64,000 nt of DNA from Simmondsia chinensis (GCA_018398585.1 JAGTTD010000026.1:1059001-1123000), one strand, 5' to 3'. Positions 1 through 11,132 are shown, numbered from the stretch's first letter. The notes: generated by a model from the sequence alone, not told the origin. Made by a program: numbers and translations.

Positions 1-458
1 CATCAACTCACAGCAATAATCTAGGTCACACAAATCCAACATACGACTACATCAAAACCGCAAAATCGTATCTGATTTCCGATCGAACTAAAACCTAATC
101 AAATCCAACATACGACGACAAATCTAACCTATAGCAGATGAAAAGAACAATATGACAATCAAAATACAATTAAGAAAAATTGCGAAATAGAAAGCGAAGA
201 TGAACCACAACATACCTAAACCGGAGGAGGAGGAGGAGGAGGAGGTGACGGTGGATGGGAGAGGATGAAGAAAGTGTGGCGTGGGAGGGAGGATGAAGGA
301 AGTGTGGGTGGGAGGGAGGATGAAGAAGAGGGCGTGGGGTGGGTGTTTGGGCGGGAGGATGATGATGGGTGTGGGAGGGGATTTTTCCCTCCAATTTTAT
401 ACCCTGACCCTTTTTTTTTTTTTAGTTAAAAAATTAAAATTATTAGTATATAAATTAT
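1..458. other. AT-rich spacer with a (GGA)n tract
   Basis: No gene is recognised here. A purine-rich GGA repeat sits at about 222-246, followed by G-rich imperfect repeats to about 380. Short ORFs across it on both strands are low-complexity (His/Pro/Ser or Gly-rich) and look like by-products of the repeat. A minus-strand 5' UTR with an intron donor just past the repeat is possible, but no coding exon is visible. Confidence 0.4.
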
Positions 459-957
459 GGATTATTTACAATTTAGTACCCTAGATTTTTTGGAAATAAT
501 AAGGGCTTCAATATTTTTGAATTATTAAAAAATTTTTAAGTTTTTATCGTACTAAAAAAAAAGTCACTCTTCTGCCCGAAAACATTGTTTTTCATAGATA
601 GAGCTGATTTAACAACTAATTTTTTTTAATTAATACTATAGTAAAATGATAAAAGTACCATTTAATACTCTTATTCTCACCCTATAAGCAGAAAATTTGA
701 TTATATATTGTCTTATGTAGAAGATATCTGCTTTATTACGTTGGAGAGTGGACAAAAAATGGCTATTTGGCACTTCAATTTCATAGACAAAAAAGGCATT
801 ATTATGCCGAAAAGTGGACTTTTAGTAATATTACAAAAGATTAGGGGCAATTTTATTAATATGACAAAAATTTAGGGGCCTTTATACTAATTCAAAAATA
901 TCGGGATCCTTTTTTATAATTTCAGAAAAGATCAGGGTACTAAAATATAAGTAACCC
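459..957. repeat. Mutator-like MITE with long inverted ends
   Basis: The first roughly 70 bp and last roughly 70 bp are inverted copies of each other; both contain TTTAGTACCCT followed by a T/A-rich run and TATTTTTGAATTA. The flanks ATAAATTAT (450-458) and GTAAATTGT (958-966) match at 7 of 9 positions, consistent with a decayed 9-bp Mutator target duplication. There is no coding capacity. Confidence 0.45.
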
Positions 958-966
958 GTAAATTGT

Positions 967-2339
967 AGTTACAATTTAAAGTTCTGTCTCATGATCAAGA
1001 CCTTCACCCTTAGTAGCTCGGATGCAATGATCAAGCCTCATCAGATGCCCTGGGGATGCAGGAACTATAACATAGGGGCTATATATGCTGCAGGATTTTG
1101 TTTGGTTTATGTTTTTGAATATGTTAGAATATGCTTTTGCATTTTGATGATGTAAACCATTTTGTACGCATTCTCTGTTAAATGAAAGTACCAATTATAA
1201 AAAAAAAAAATAGTTTTGTCTCATACTTCTTAGATAAATTATATCATAATTTAGAGGATTTTTTAGCATATGAAGGTAAAATCATACTGCATAACTTCAA
1301 GTTCAAACGGAATTGTACACTTAATTGTTTCAAGTTTTGAATTAATCGAGTTTGATCATTCTATATTCCAGGCCTTTGGTCAAATTGGATCACGTAGTAT
1401 TCTAGTCATGTCCAGTTTCGAGTCAATTCGATATGGGTATTAGTTGGTTAAAGCATATGGTGCTGAAGTCATATCCGCTTTTGGGTAAATTAGATGGGTT
1501 CATTCTAAGATTTAGCTTAAGGTTGGGTTTGAATTTGGGTACGGCGATTTACGGCTCTAATCATCTTGGTTTCAGGTTAATAAAGTTGGATAGTTCCTAT
1601 TTGGTCCAGTCAATTAGATTGGACTGAATTGTGTCATGTCATCTTATAGTTACGAGCATCTCAAGGTAGAAGGTCGTTTCGGTTGTATTATATCTGGTTT
1701 TGGAGTAATTTCATTGGGTCTCGTTTAAGTCAAACTTCAATTAGTTAGTGTCAGTTTATATTTAAATCATCTACAATTTTGCGTGTATCAGTTTGACTAC
1801 ACTTTCAATTTTCTGTTAGACCTCGTATGGGCTAAGGTCATTTCATATCATTTTGGGTTCAAATACTCAATACAATCATTTTAAGTTTTGAGTAAAGATT
1901 GGGTCAAGCGTTCCTATTTTAAGTCATCTTGGGTTTCTATATTTATAACTAAGTTACAACATTCAAAGCTTCATATCAGTAGAGTTAATAAGGAATTACA
2001 ATTCGTAATTAAGAACTTGTACTATGTGCTTTTTAATTAAAACCCAATTAAATGAAATTTGACAGTAGAATTGTAATTATAATTAATGAAACCAACAAAA
2101 AAAATGGAAATATGGCCTTCAATTTCAACCTCACCCTTGGCCCAACCGCATTCAAATTCCATACATCAAATAAGATCCAGCGAAACTTATATCACTTAGA
2201 TACCTATCCAATTTTACCAATAAGTTAATTAATCAATTTAATCAATAAAAAATATATAATAAACTAATTGTCACATGATCTTAAATTAATTAAGTACTTG
2301 GCATAATAGAAAATTAACTCGTGGTAAAAAGGAAACATT
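967..2339. other. AT-rich intergenic DNA
   Basis: I see no recognisable gene, RNA or complete element. Short ORFs (for example around 1433-1627) show no known motif. Confidence 0.4.
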
Positions 2340-2629
2340 TAACAGTTGAAGCCGTATAGCTAACAACAAAAGCAACAAGTTAAAAAGTGTTGCCTATTAC
2401 TGCAACACTCAACTAACCGTCGCCTTTAGTTGAGCAAATGCAACAGATTTTCATTTCCGTTGCCTTCAACATCAAAGGCAACGGTTTTGGAACCATTGCC
2501 ATGAGATTTATACATCAGATTTGAGAATGAAGGCAACAACATAGAAAGTGTTGTCTTTGACTACTTTAGGCAACACTTTTTACTACCATTGCAAATTTTC
2601 CGTTTCCTATGTCCATTTATGTTGTAGTG
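2340..2629. mobile_element. CACTA-type terminal fragment
   Basis: The segment holds many short direct and inverted copies of GCAACACT / GTTGCC-type motifs, which is how CACTA (En/Spm) subterminal regions look. It ends at 2623-2629 with TGTAGTG, the reverse complement of the canonical CACTACA terminus. I did not find the partner CACTA end upstream, so this is probably one end of a truncated non-autonomous element. The family is inferred from terminus and subterminal repeats only. Confidence 0.5.
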
Positions 2630-3072
2630 TCATTTGGACTATCTGTTAAATACATATAACTTTTAAACTAAAATATTATTTAATAAAATTTATGAACTAA
2701 AAAAAATTAATATATCAAACTTCGAGTAGTAATATATAATTAAATAACATATAATATATTAATTGGGATGATTTATGTCTGTGGTTGTGCACGTGTTGCA
2801 GCGAATTCACGACCGTGACATTGAAAACCGGCTTATGTACATCAATGCTTTCGACAATTCAGATCTCCAACGGTCAAAATAAATTTCTTTTCTTTTGCTT
2901 TTTGAATTGAAAAGGCACGTGGTAGACTAATCATTTTCTATATATATATAAGGCTGCAAATAAGTCAAGCCGGCTTGTGAGTCGGTTTGACTCGGCTTGT
3001 TAAGGCTTGACTTGGATTCATCTGAGCTAACTTGAGAGTCAGCTCGACTCTTTTAAGGCAGCTCCTTTAAAT

Positions 3073-3210
3073 ACAACAACAACATTCCCAATGCCACAAA
3101 GGCTCCTGCTCATGCGGGGTCTGGGGGATATGACGTATGCAGCTTTACCCCATCAGGGTGAGACCCTGACAAGAGGCTATTTTCGAGGACCCCAAACCTG
3201 ATAGTTGAAA
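3073..3210 (-). repeat. RTE-LINE-type 3' tail copy, reverse orientation
   Basis: Reverse-oriented copy of the family body: (CAA)n tail at the left, then the CAGTGCC-like, GGGGTCTGGG and GCAGCTTTACCCC blocks, and the GGTTTGGGG-type start at about 3200. No 5S head is present. Part of the same body reappears in + orientation at about 3610-3660, so the host element holds an inverted pair of fragments. CTCCTTTAAATA (3062-3073) and CTCCTTTAACTA (near 3676) may be the target duplication of the whole inserted block. Confidence 0.6.
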
Positions 3211-3401
3211 GTTATGAGTACCTGAATACAGAGCATGTAAGGCAATGAGATTACGCGAAGCATGTATGTATGTAAGCACGTAGACATGTAATCGAAGTAA
3301 GCAAAATAATCATATAAGCGTTTAAGCATGTACACATGGGGGCATAGCAGCCCGAGCAGAAGGTAAGAGCAAACAGGCATTTAGTGGAGAGATCGTACAA
3401 G

Positions 3402-3510
3402 TGAAAGAGTAGAGAAAGAGAGAAAGTGAGCGAGAGAGAGGGAGAGAGGGGGAGGGAAAGAGAATAAGTAGAGAGAGAGAGAGAAAGAGAAATTAGAGAA
3501 AGTAGAGAAT
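3402..3510. repeat. (GA)n-rich low-complexity tract
   Basis: Nearly pure AG/GAGA sequence with A and G interruptions. It produces a Ser/Leu-rich spurious ORF on the opposite strand. Confidence 0.8.
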
Positions 3511-4984
3511 GTGAGTCATACGTCATTAAATCAGTTACTCCTAAAACCTCTATACTCCAATAACTAATCTTCTATTGAGCTCTTACCTAGGGCCATCTCT
3601 TAATAAATGAGATGGGGTAAGACTGCGTACATCATACCCTCCTTCCAGACCCTAGGGCCATCTCTTAACTAATCCTCCTTTAACTAAATGAGTCAAATCA
3701 AACTAAGGCTAACTCGACTCAAAAGGCTCATGAGCCGGCTCGTTTATGGGTTCATGAGCTGGCTTAATTATTGGCTCGCATGGCTAGATTGCTGAATTGA
3801 ATAACAGGTATGTTTTTTTCGTTTCAATTTTCATGCATTATTTATTTTATTACCCTTTTCTGGTAATCCAAGTAACAATAATCATAAAAGAGTTTAACAA
3901 GCCTAATAAATAAGCTTAACAAGCTCGGTAAATGGACCTAATGAGCAAACAAAGATCAACGAGCCAGCTCGCCAAATAATCAAGATTAAATGATACCGAT
4001 ATCGAGTCGGTCTTATTTAGTTAACAAGCCTGTCTCATTCAGTAAACGAGCCGAGATGAGCACAGATATGCGGTTCAATTAGATAAATGATACCGATACC
4101 TAGCAAGTATCATTTAGTTAATGAGCTAAGTCAAGCAAGCGGTGGCTCGGCTCGGCTCGGCTTATCTTATTTATAGCCATATATATATATATATGTGGTA
4201 TAACTCTCATGAGAGGGTAAAGAATGAGAATAAAAAATAATGACCATTGGATTTAAATTAAAGGTCAAAATTCAATATTATTTTCCTGTGTGAAAAGGGC
4301 ATTTACTTATGATTGACGATAATATTTTTTTTCCATGTTAACCGTATAATACAGGTTTTAGAGCATGTATCCATATTTTTGGGAATAAAAAGCAAATGAT
4401 CAGTTCAAAGTAATCATACTTATATGTTATACATAAACTAAATATCAATGTTCTATATTTTGTTATAAATTTGCCATTTTAATTCTCAAATTATTAACAC
4501 ATTATTTTGTATTGTGTATTGTGCCTCTTACGACCGCTATTATTGATAATATAATCAAACAAGAGTCAAAATTTACAAGATTATATTTCTTGCCACTTTG
4601 TCACTATTTTAGAAAGAGTTGTTATAGATATTGAACGTGATCATATATAATTTTCTTTTATAAGTCAACAAACTTTTGACCAAACTTTTTATATGTAAAG
4701 CCCAATAATACACTAATGTATTCCATTAAATTCTCATACCGTATTTTACCAATTATGTCTCTCATTAAAGCCAATGGCCTATATTTCTTAATTTAGATTC
4801 AATGTTTATTATTTTCTCTTCTTATATCTCACCCTATACACACACATATATATATATATATATACACAAAATGACTCTTATGAGAGAATGAGAGTGACAG
4901 GAGGATTCTAGGTCACTCATTTGGTTGCTGACATCATCTCCTTTACACTCGACATCATTCTTTTCCTCCACTTTAACTAAATGC

Positions 4985-5273
4985 GTTCTTATGAGAGGGT
5001 GAGAGAGGCGAATCATGGTCCTCCATTGTAATGAAAGGCCAAGATTTGTTGGACATTAAAAAAAAATTTTACAGCCAAGATTTGTTGAGTATTGAAGGAA
5101 AAAAAAAAAAAAAAAAAACAATTTTTCTCCCTTACCCCTTCTTTCTTTTTGCCCCATGAAGAGGTATGGACCGCAAATTTTTTTTTTTTTTTAATGTTAA
5201 ACAAATCTTGGCCGTCTATTACAATGGAAAGTTAGGATTTGCACCTCTCATGCTCTTACCCTCTCATAAGAAC
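4985..5273. repeat. Foldback MITE
   Basis: About 80 bp at each end are inverted copies: GTTCTTATGAGAGGGT at the left, its complement at the right, then the shared internal blocks CCATTGTAAT and GGCCAAGATTTGTT. The centre is poly(A) and poly(T). Non-coding. The flanks show no clear target duplication. Confidence 0.5.
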
Positions 5274-5284
5274 ACCACCATATA

Positions 5285-5670
5285 TATTAAAATTTTATCA
5301 CTCAAACACCCTTTTACTAAAATTTGATAGATTTTTCTTGAAAATAACTATTGTGAAACATGATTTCGATATTATATAAATAGCTTCGTTAGATTTTGAT
5401 ATCTTTTTGGCAAAAGGTGCTGACATTACATATAATTTGAATAAGTTATAGGTAGTTTGTATCAAAATTTGGAGAATTTTCTCGTAATTTCTTAAAAGTT
5501 GTTGAAAATATTGTCACGACTTATATATATTATCATAATTGTGTACTATTTCAACATTTTTTTTGAATGAAATTGGTCTTCTTATAAAAATTCATTGAAT
5601 TTTGACATATAATACCAAGGTGACAAACTATTTCAAACATCGAGGTAGTTCATTGTATATATTTAGAATT
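5285..5670. repeat. Palindromic MITE, family B (TTTATCAC...GGTGACAAA type)
   Basis: Diverged copy of a repeat whose two arms read TTATCAC(T/C)(T/C)AGGTAC at one end and the inverse at the other. Other copies in the window are at about 42770-43355, 47543-47955, 49905-50420 and 54715-55262. Non-coding; boundaries approximate. Confidence 0.4.
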
Positions 5671-5967
5671 TCTATCTGTATATGATGAATGTTTCAAGCC
5701 TCACTACAGTAAGACTGACCCCTCTCTGTATCATCATCAAAACCAACCCAAACCTTGTACAGTCCTTTATTTGGGTTCTTTTTACCTAATTTGCTATGAA
5801 TGACCTTAAAACATGGCACTGAATTTTCGGCATTCAGACCAAGGATAGAATCAGAAGCCTCTTTCCCACCCAACATAAATACACGTTGGGCCGTTTAATG
5901 AAAGATAACATTCTTCATACCAAACTTGTGCAAACTCTGATTCTTGCCCGAACCTAACTATCTCTAA

Positions 5968-6625
5968 CTGATGGAGGATTACTTGTGGACCATATTGAGT
6001 ACCAGAGTGCGGTGAGAGCATTACAGTATTTGGCCATGACTTGCCTAGATACATTGTTTATGCATGCTCAGAGGTCTTCCCACTGTCAAATTGTGAAATG
6101 CATCCTCAGGTACCTCAAACACACACCCGATCACAGTCTAACAATGAGCGTAGGATCTTGCACCAGCATAACTACCTCTGCTAGTGCATACTGCAATGGT
6201 TGCCCAAGCACTCGCTACTTCATCACGGGTTACTTCTTGTTCCTTAACCCTAAAGTTCTATCTTGGCATGCCAAGAAAGAACCCGTGGTAGCCAAGACCA
6301 ATCTAAATACCAGGCTATCACTCAAGTGGTTTGCAAATGTTGACTGGACACGCTATCTTATGCATGATCTCGACATCCAGCATATTGGACATGCACTTGT
6401 TTACTATGACAATGTCTCGAGCACCTACCTTGCTACCATCCCCATTTTCATTGACCGAAGTAAGCATGCGGATGTAAATTTTCATTATACTTGGGATACA
6501 ATTTTGAAAGGTGATCTTCAGATTTGATACATGCGCACAACCAAATAAATAGGCGACATATTCACCAAAGGCTTGTCCACCCATCGCTTCCGCTATCACA
6601 AATTGTCAATCTGAACGCCACTTTT
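5968..6625 (+). pseudogene. Ty1/copia RNase H remnant
   Basis: The translation from about 5971 follows the copia polyprotein C-terminus in order. It starts with a YQSAVRALQYL block (usual form YRSVVGALQYL), then ILRYLKHT, a degraded GCPSTRYFITGY block, LSWHAKKEPVVAKTN (usual SWxSKKQxTVARSS), a YDNVSSTYLA block and, after a stop at 6525, GDIFTKGLSTHRF (usual ADxFTKGL). This is the RNase H domain of a copia element. The rest of gag, protease, integrase and reverse transcriptase is missing upstream. Stops and lost catalytic-region residues make it a pseudogene. A purine tract just before 6650 fits the polypurine tract preceding the 3' LTR. Confidence 0.8.
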
Positions 6626-6644
6626 AGCTATACAGATTGAAGGG

Positions 6645-7060
6645 GCATATTAGGCAATATCCTAAAAAATATTCTACAATATTTCCCAATCTCCCAAATC
6701 ACTACAATCATCAATCAATCAATCAATCACACAATCCCAATGCCTCAAAGGCTCCTGCTTTCGCAGGGTCTGGGAGAGGTAGGATGTACGCAGCCTTACC
6801 CCATCAGGATGAGACCCTGACGAGAGATTGTTTCCAAGGACCCCGAACCTGATATATAATAGTTGATAGTTATAGCTGATAGTTATTCGACAATATTTCC
6901 CAATCTCCCAAATCACTATAATCATTACATAAGTGTATAGGGCTACTCTTGTAATTACACTATTTTATGAATACGTATAAATACTGACCTCAACCACATC
7001 GATGGAGCACCGTTTCTCATTCGCTCCTATTCACACTACCATTGGGTGCAAATAATTCAT
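6645..7060 (+). mobile_element. Probable copia 3' LTR, interrupted
   Basis: The sequence follows directly on the copia RNase H remnant and a purine-rich GAAGGGGC tract. It contains CGTATAAATACT (about 6975), a plausible LTR TATA box. No matching 5' LTR is in the window and the 3' boundary is uncertain. It is split by the insertion at 6712-6890. Confidence 0.4.
6712..6890 (-). repeat. RTE-tail retroposon in copia LTR with 35-bp target duplication
   Basis: Reverse-oriented copy of the tail family: (CAAT)n end at the left, GGGTCTGGGAG and GTACGCAGCCTTACCCC blocks, and the ACCCCGAACCTGA head. It is flanked by direct repeats at 6677-6711 and 6891-6925, 35 bp long with one mismatch. They begin CAATATTTCCCAATC and belong to the LTR, so they are best read as an unusually long target-site duplication. 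Confidence 0.75.
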
Positions 7061-7247
7061 AGACGCCAGCCATTGAGTTTGTACATGGGGACCTAACTTA
7101 CCTTGTTGCATGTGCCAAAACTTCTGCAACTTTGTAGACGTAGGCACATTAGGTCAAATCACATATATCATACGTCATGTTTTTATCTCATTAGTCTTTT
7201 CACTGTTCATTTATTTCGTTTTGCTAAAAATATATTATCTCATTTTC

Positions 7248-7632
7248 GGGTTATTTATACCATTAGTCCCTGTACTTTGTCTATTTTATCAATATAGTCA
7301 TTGTACGTTTAATTTTGTCAATTTAGTCCTTGTGTAATTGAAATTGTTTCAATTGAGTCCAATGTTGAAATGAATATTAATTTTTGTTTGAAATTTTAAT
7401 GTTAATTTTCACTTACATGTACCTTCCCTGTAAAGGAAATGTTTAGAATGGCGTCAATGTCTACAAAGAGCGGATGTGTTGTTACGAGTTTACCTGAAAA
7501 TTAATATTAATTTTACATTAAACTTAATTAAAATAATTTTAATTATACAGAGGCTAAATTAATACAAAATTAAAATATAAAAACTAAATTAACAAAATAA
7601 ATAAAATATAGGGAGCAATAACGTAAATAATT
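7248..7632. repeat. Palindromic MITE, family A (GGTTATTTA...TAAATAACC)
   Basis: The left arm starts GGGTTATTTATACC and then CCCTGTACTTTGTC. The right arm is the degraded inverse ending CGTAAATAA. Other members lie at 14313-14635, 14791-15646, 38485-38895, 51205-51590 and 53592-54138. Non-coding, probably Mutator-derived. Confidence 0.5.
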
Positions 7633-7819
7633 TTTTAAAAATCAAATTAGTACACATGTTATTACCAAAGAAAAATCTAATAGGAAATTGAAGTTTCTAG
7701 AAGCCCCATAAATTGCAGAACATTTCTCTCTCTTTTTTGTTTTTTTTTTTTTTTTTTGTACTGCAATTATTCAAAATATTGAATTTGCGTAATTAATATA
7801 TATAATAAGATGTTATTAA

Positions 7820-8290
7820 ATTGTTGATGCTGTGTTTAATTCAGCTTTTTAACCATTTACAGTTATGAAAAAGCTCTTTTGGAATGTAGGGCTTACATTT
7901 GGTTAGTAAAAAAGATCTTTTAATATCATTTTCACAAATTAAATAGAAAGCTTGAAAAGCTATTTTATAACTAAGTAGAAAAAGGTGCAAAACTAGATCT
8001 TTTTCATAGCTTATTTCAGAGAAATGCTTAAAAATATTATACAACAACAACAACAAACTCAGTGCCTGCAAGGGCTCCCGCAAAAGCAGGGTCTGGGGGG
8101 GTTGATGTACGCATCCTTCCCCATTCAGGAGGCTACCTTGAAAAGAGGCTGTTTTCGAAGAAAATGCTTAAAAATATTATATTAACATTAAATCTTCACC
8201 ACTATGACCTACTTTTACCTGTTACCACCATTCTCACCAACTACCACACCTTTTATGGTCATGAGTCGCTACACTTACTACTTTCTACTA
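7820..8290. repeat. Repeat family D, interrupted by a retroposon
   Basis: AT-rich repeat with the blocks TTTAATTCAGCTTTTTAA, GATCTTTT and AGGTGCAAAACTAGATC. It is similar to 44320-44755 inside DPH5 intron 5 and is interrupted at 8042-8161. Non-coding. Confidence 0.4.
8042..8161 (-). repeat. RTE-tail retroposon with 20-bp target duplication
   Basis: A 120-bp reverse-oriented tail copy: (CAA)n, then CAGTGCC, GCAGGGTCTGGGG and AAGAGGCTGTTTTCG. It is truncated before the usual GGTTGGGG start. It is flanked by perfect 20-bp direct repeats at 8022-8041 and 8162-8181, which proves retroposition into repeat family D. Confidence 0.9.
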
Positions 8291-8703
8291 GCATGACAAA
8301 CTATTATTATGATTGTCTCTTATATACTTTTTTTTTTCAATAATTAGCGACATAGTCAAGGAACAAGCAGGCTACTCGCCAAGCGAGCCTTGAGTCCAAC
8401 CGATAGAAAAAGGGGACCAAAACAACCAGTATAGGAGCAAGAGGAAAGGACTACACAACAAACAACCAAGAAACAACAGGCAAAACAGAAGCCCCAAAAT
8501 ACAACAAAGAGACACCGAAAAACTCAACTAGACCCCGAGAATACCACCAGGACAATCATCACCTAAGAACAAAGAAACCGAGAACTCAGCAGAAAAGGAC
8601 TCTCTCCCTATCTTCATCTTCTATTGAGCATAACTTTTATCATAGGCAGATCGAAGCCATCAAAGTCAAGGCCGAACCTTTCCCCGATATCTATTGTTCT
8701 CTC

Positions 8704-9870
8704 CTATTCTACGATCTTCTTAGCATCCGTAGTTGTATCTCCCCAATTGTTCCTATTTCTCTTTTTCTTCTTTCCAGTGGCCTTTGTTGTTTTCCTTGCA
8801 CTATTCCTGGGTGACATGTCCTTCAGGAATTCATGTAGCTCCCGCTTCTCTCTCTTCTTCATCTTATGCTGGAGCGCTCTTTTACCCCTTTTTGTTGTAC
8901 GAAGTTTCTCTTGTTTCCATTGATCTGTGCTAGGTTCTTCCATGGACGATTTCGGTACTTGGTGGTTCCCAGGCATACTACCTTCTGCATTGGAGCTTCT
9001 GCTCCATGCATTAGGCTCGAAGCCTGGAGGGAATTCAAGACCAAAGGTTGCGGAATCATTATCACTATTGTTTTCCAGAGTATCGTTATCAGGAGATGCT
9101 ATCTGGTCACGCTGTTGAACTGCTATAACTTCATCATCCTCAGCCCATGGGAGTAGAAGAGGAGGTTGAGCCACTGGCTGAAGAATGCAAGGATGCAGTG
9201 TGATATGCGGGTAATAGCATTCCAAGGCCCACCTCCCAATGATCTGATCATTGAGATGGAAGGGGACCTATCCTAATGGCTGCGAAGTAACACCCAGCCC
9301 TTCATTCACATACCATGGAATAGGAGTTCCATGCTCCTCACTAACAATGAAGAAATCCCTTATCTGTTTAAGAGAAGGTTGAACCCGTGATGTATGCCGT
9401 GCTACAGCAGTACAATAACTTTCTTGATAGGATTGTGTCAAAAATGATGCCTGCTCCCTAGCCAATCCGACTAAGACCGCACGGGCAACAACTGAGGGAG
9501 AGTAGTCTAGGATCAATACAGAGTTGCCTTCTTTAACGAGAACTAAGCGGGATCCCCCATTAAATTGAACCTGGACTATTTGATGGATGTATGTTGTGTA
9601 GCAGGTGTCAATTAGTATCTTGGCCACGTCAGCGCACCTCATGGCAGACGTTCTCGAATCCACCCTTACAAACTTCCCCCATACTTTGGCGATGTCAACA
9701 AAACAGTCATTGGACCAACATTTTACAGGTATACCATGAATCTCAAGCCACACTCTTCTATTAATTGATTCAAGGGTCTCGCCAGAGTGCTTGTACACCT
9801 CTTTGAACTTCCGTGGAAGAGTGTCCTTACGGGGGGCCAAGGTAGGAGTCCACGGTGTCAACAGAGTCAC
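8704..9870 (-). pseudogene. L1 ORF1-like protein, DUF4283-type domain
   Basis: One minus-strand frame runs from 9870 to 8704 with a single stop near 9268. The first part contains RRVWLEIHGIPVKCWS and a DVAKILIDT block, the pattern of the DUF4283 domain found in plant L1 ORF1 and related retroelement proteins. Downstream come an acidic linker, an EFPPGFEPN motif common in plant LINE ORF1 products, and a Lys/Arg-rich C-terminus. In plant LINEs such proteins are expected to bind the element RNA. The stop, and missing continuity with the upstream RRM piece, make it a pseudogene. Confidence 0.6.
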
Positions 9871-10296
9871 ATACCAGGATAAAGGTAGTATTGTTTAAGC
9901 CTTTAGAAGTTAGCCCGTAGAGGTCATTCTTCGTTATAAATGTAAGAATATCATCAAGACTGACCTCATCAGACGAATGGGCAATGATTGACCACGCTTA
10001 AGCCATGCTTCGACATTCCTGTTGGTATTTGACACCACAATCCTCGAAATAGTTGTGCTGATATCTTCCCCACCCTAATGAGGTGGTGTGTTCCCCTGTT
10101 CCTGAGTACCATTTGCACTTCTGGCTTGTTGGACAACCCTTTCCTATGGTTGGCTTTGTGCGGATGGAGGTACTGTTTTTCTGTCTGGGTCTGCCCATTG
10201 CACTTTAAGCTGGAAACCCACCACCTATCTTCCATTCATGGATGTAACTGCCCGTGTAGCTTCATTCAAGTCATATAACTGAACAAAGCCATAAGA

Positions 10297-10640
10297 TCAT
10301 CTAGATCTCACTCTTTTCCTCACAGGAATAAAGCTGTCATAGATTGACCTAAAATCGCGAAAAATAGCCCTTAGCCATGAGTTTGTCATTTTTTTCTGGT
10401 AGGCCATCAAAGAAGATGGACACCCCTGCATTGGCACTCGGCATTTCAAGTAGCGGTGCTGAGCGGGAGCGAGTTGATGACCGAAAGAAGGAATAGGTGT
10501 TGATGGCGGTGAATGGGGGTGGGTTGATGATGGCTGGTGTTTGAGGTGTGGAGTTGTTGATGGGAGACGGTGCGAGCTAGAGATGGTGGTTGAGATTGGA
10601 GCTGGAAGATGGTAGGAGATAATGGAACCAATAATGGGTG
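10297..10640 (-). pseudogene. N-terminal piece of the L1 ORF1, RRM-like
   Basis: On the minus strand a Pro/Ser/His-rich leader is followed by KKMTNSWLRAIFRDF and SFIPVRKR. This matches the start of the RRM at the N-terminus of many plant L1 ORF1 proteins (usual pattern: FVDxLPExM...WLxxxFxxFGxVxDxFIPxKR). It lies in the same frame number as the ORF1 piece at 8704-9870, but several stops separate them. The extreme 5' end is truncated by the LTR-element insertion. Confidence 0.5.
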
Positions 10641-11132
10641 TGTCACGAGCCAAGGGCCGAATAACTCATTTTTTGTTTTTATTATTTTGTATCAAAAATA
10701 TAATGTAAAAATGTAAAATTAATTAGTAAAAATTTAGTTTGAATTTTGAATTTAGGGGGCCCGGTTGGGTGACAAGGGTAGATTAGGCTAAGATTACTTA
10801 TGTTGCAAGCATGTATTAAGCATTAATGTACTTGTGGGCTATTGTAGGGGTCTAGGGTGTAGGGTGATCGGTTGTTGCCCCCTCCCCCAAGCTCTATATA
10901 ATCACTTGTAAGTCTTGTAATTTGGCATCATGAAATCAAAGTTCAAAATTCAAACTCTCTTTCTCTCTTTCCCTCTCTTCTCAACCATCACTCTCTCTCC
11001 CCTTTCTATCTTCTAAATTTATCTTCTTTTCTCTAACTTATTCTCTAACTTCTTTTCCCAATCTCTACTCTCTTTCTCTCTCTCGTTCTTTCTCCCAAAA
11101 ATTATCCAAGTCACGAACTTAGGTTCGTGACA
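10641..11132 (+). repeat. 5' LTR
   Basis: 492 bp, beginning TGTCACGAGCC and ending GGTTCGTGACA. CTATATAATC near 10894 is a plausible TATA box, followed by a pyrimidine-rich (CTCTCT) leader. The short inverted ends TGTCACGA/TCGTGACA are clear. Confidence 0.92.

Larger units (their letters stand above)
2952..4178. mobile_element. hAT-like non-autonomous element, interrupted
   Basis: The ends are imperfect inverted repeats (GGCTGCAAATAAG at the left; CTTATTTATAGCC at the right). Subterminal regions are packed with GGCTCG/CGAGCC motifs typical of this plant repeat class. Flanks ATATATAA and ATATATAT agree at 7 of 8 positions, but they lie in an AT microsatellite, so the 8-bp duplication is weak support. 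A second copy of the family lies at 15719-16573. The sequence between about 3074 and 3672 is a later insertion, because the uninterrupted copy runs straight across that point. Confidence 0.55.
8331..10640 (-). mobile_element. L1-type LINE derivative: ORF1 plus 3' end, no ORF2
   Basis: Read on the minus strand, this region has an ORF1-type coding region (10640 down to 8704), about 350 bp of non-coding sequence, then a run of ten A residues at 8331-8340 that looks like a LINE poly(A) tail. The 5' part is cut by the LTR element at 10641-13663 and seems to continue at 13669 to about 13940. No endonuclease or reverse-transcriptase sequence is present, so ORF2 has been deleted or was never copied. 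I could not find a target duplication. A decayed host gene with the same domains is a less likely alternative. Confidence 0.6.

Noticed and set aside
170..484. Short ORFs on both strands near the left edge
   Set aside because: Both are low-complexity products of the GGA-rich tract and lack any domain or splice context.
3251..3526. 91-residue minus-strand ORF rich in Ser and Leu
   Set aside because: It is the complement of the GA microsatellite; low complexity and no motif.
5694..5876. 60-residue minus-strand ORF beside the copia remnant
   Set aside because: No recognisable motif or splice context; it may be debris of another element.
6318..6599. 93-residue minus-strand ORF
   Set aside because: Antisense of the copia RNase H remnant.
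8624..9156. Plus-strand ORFs of 60-99 residues
   Set aside because: Antisense of the L1 ORF1-like frame; composition and lack of motif match shadow ORFs.
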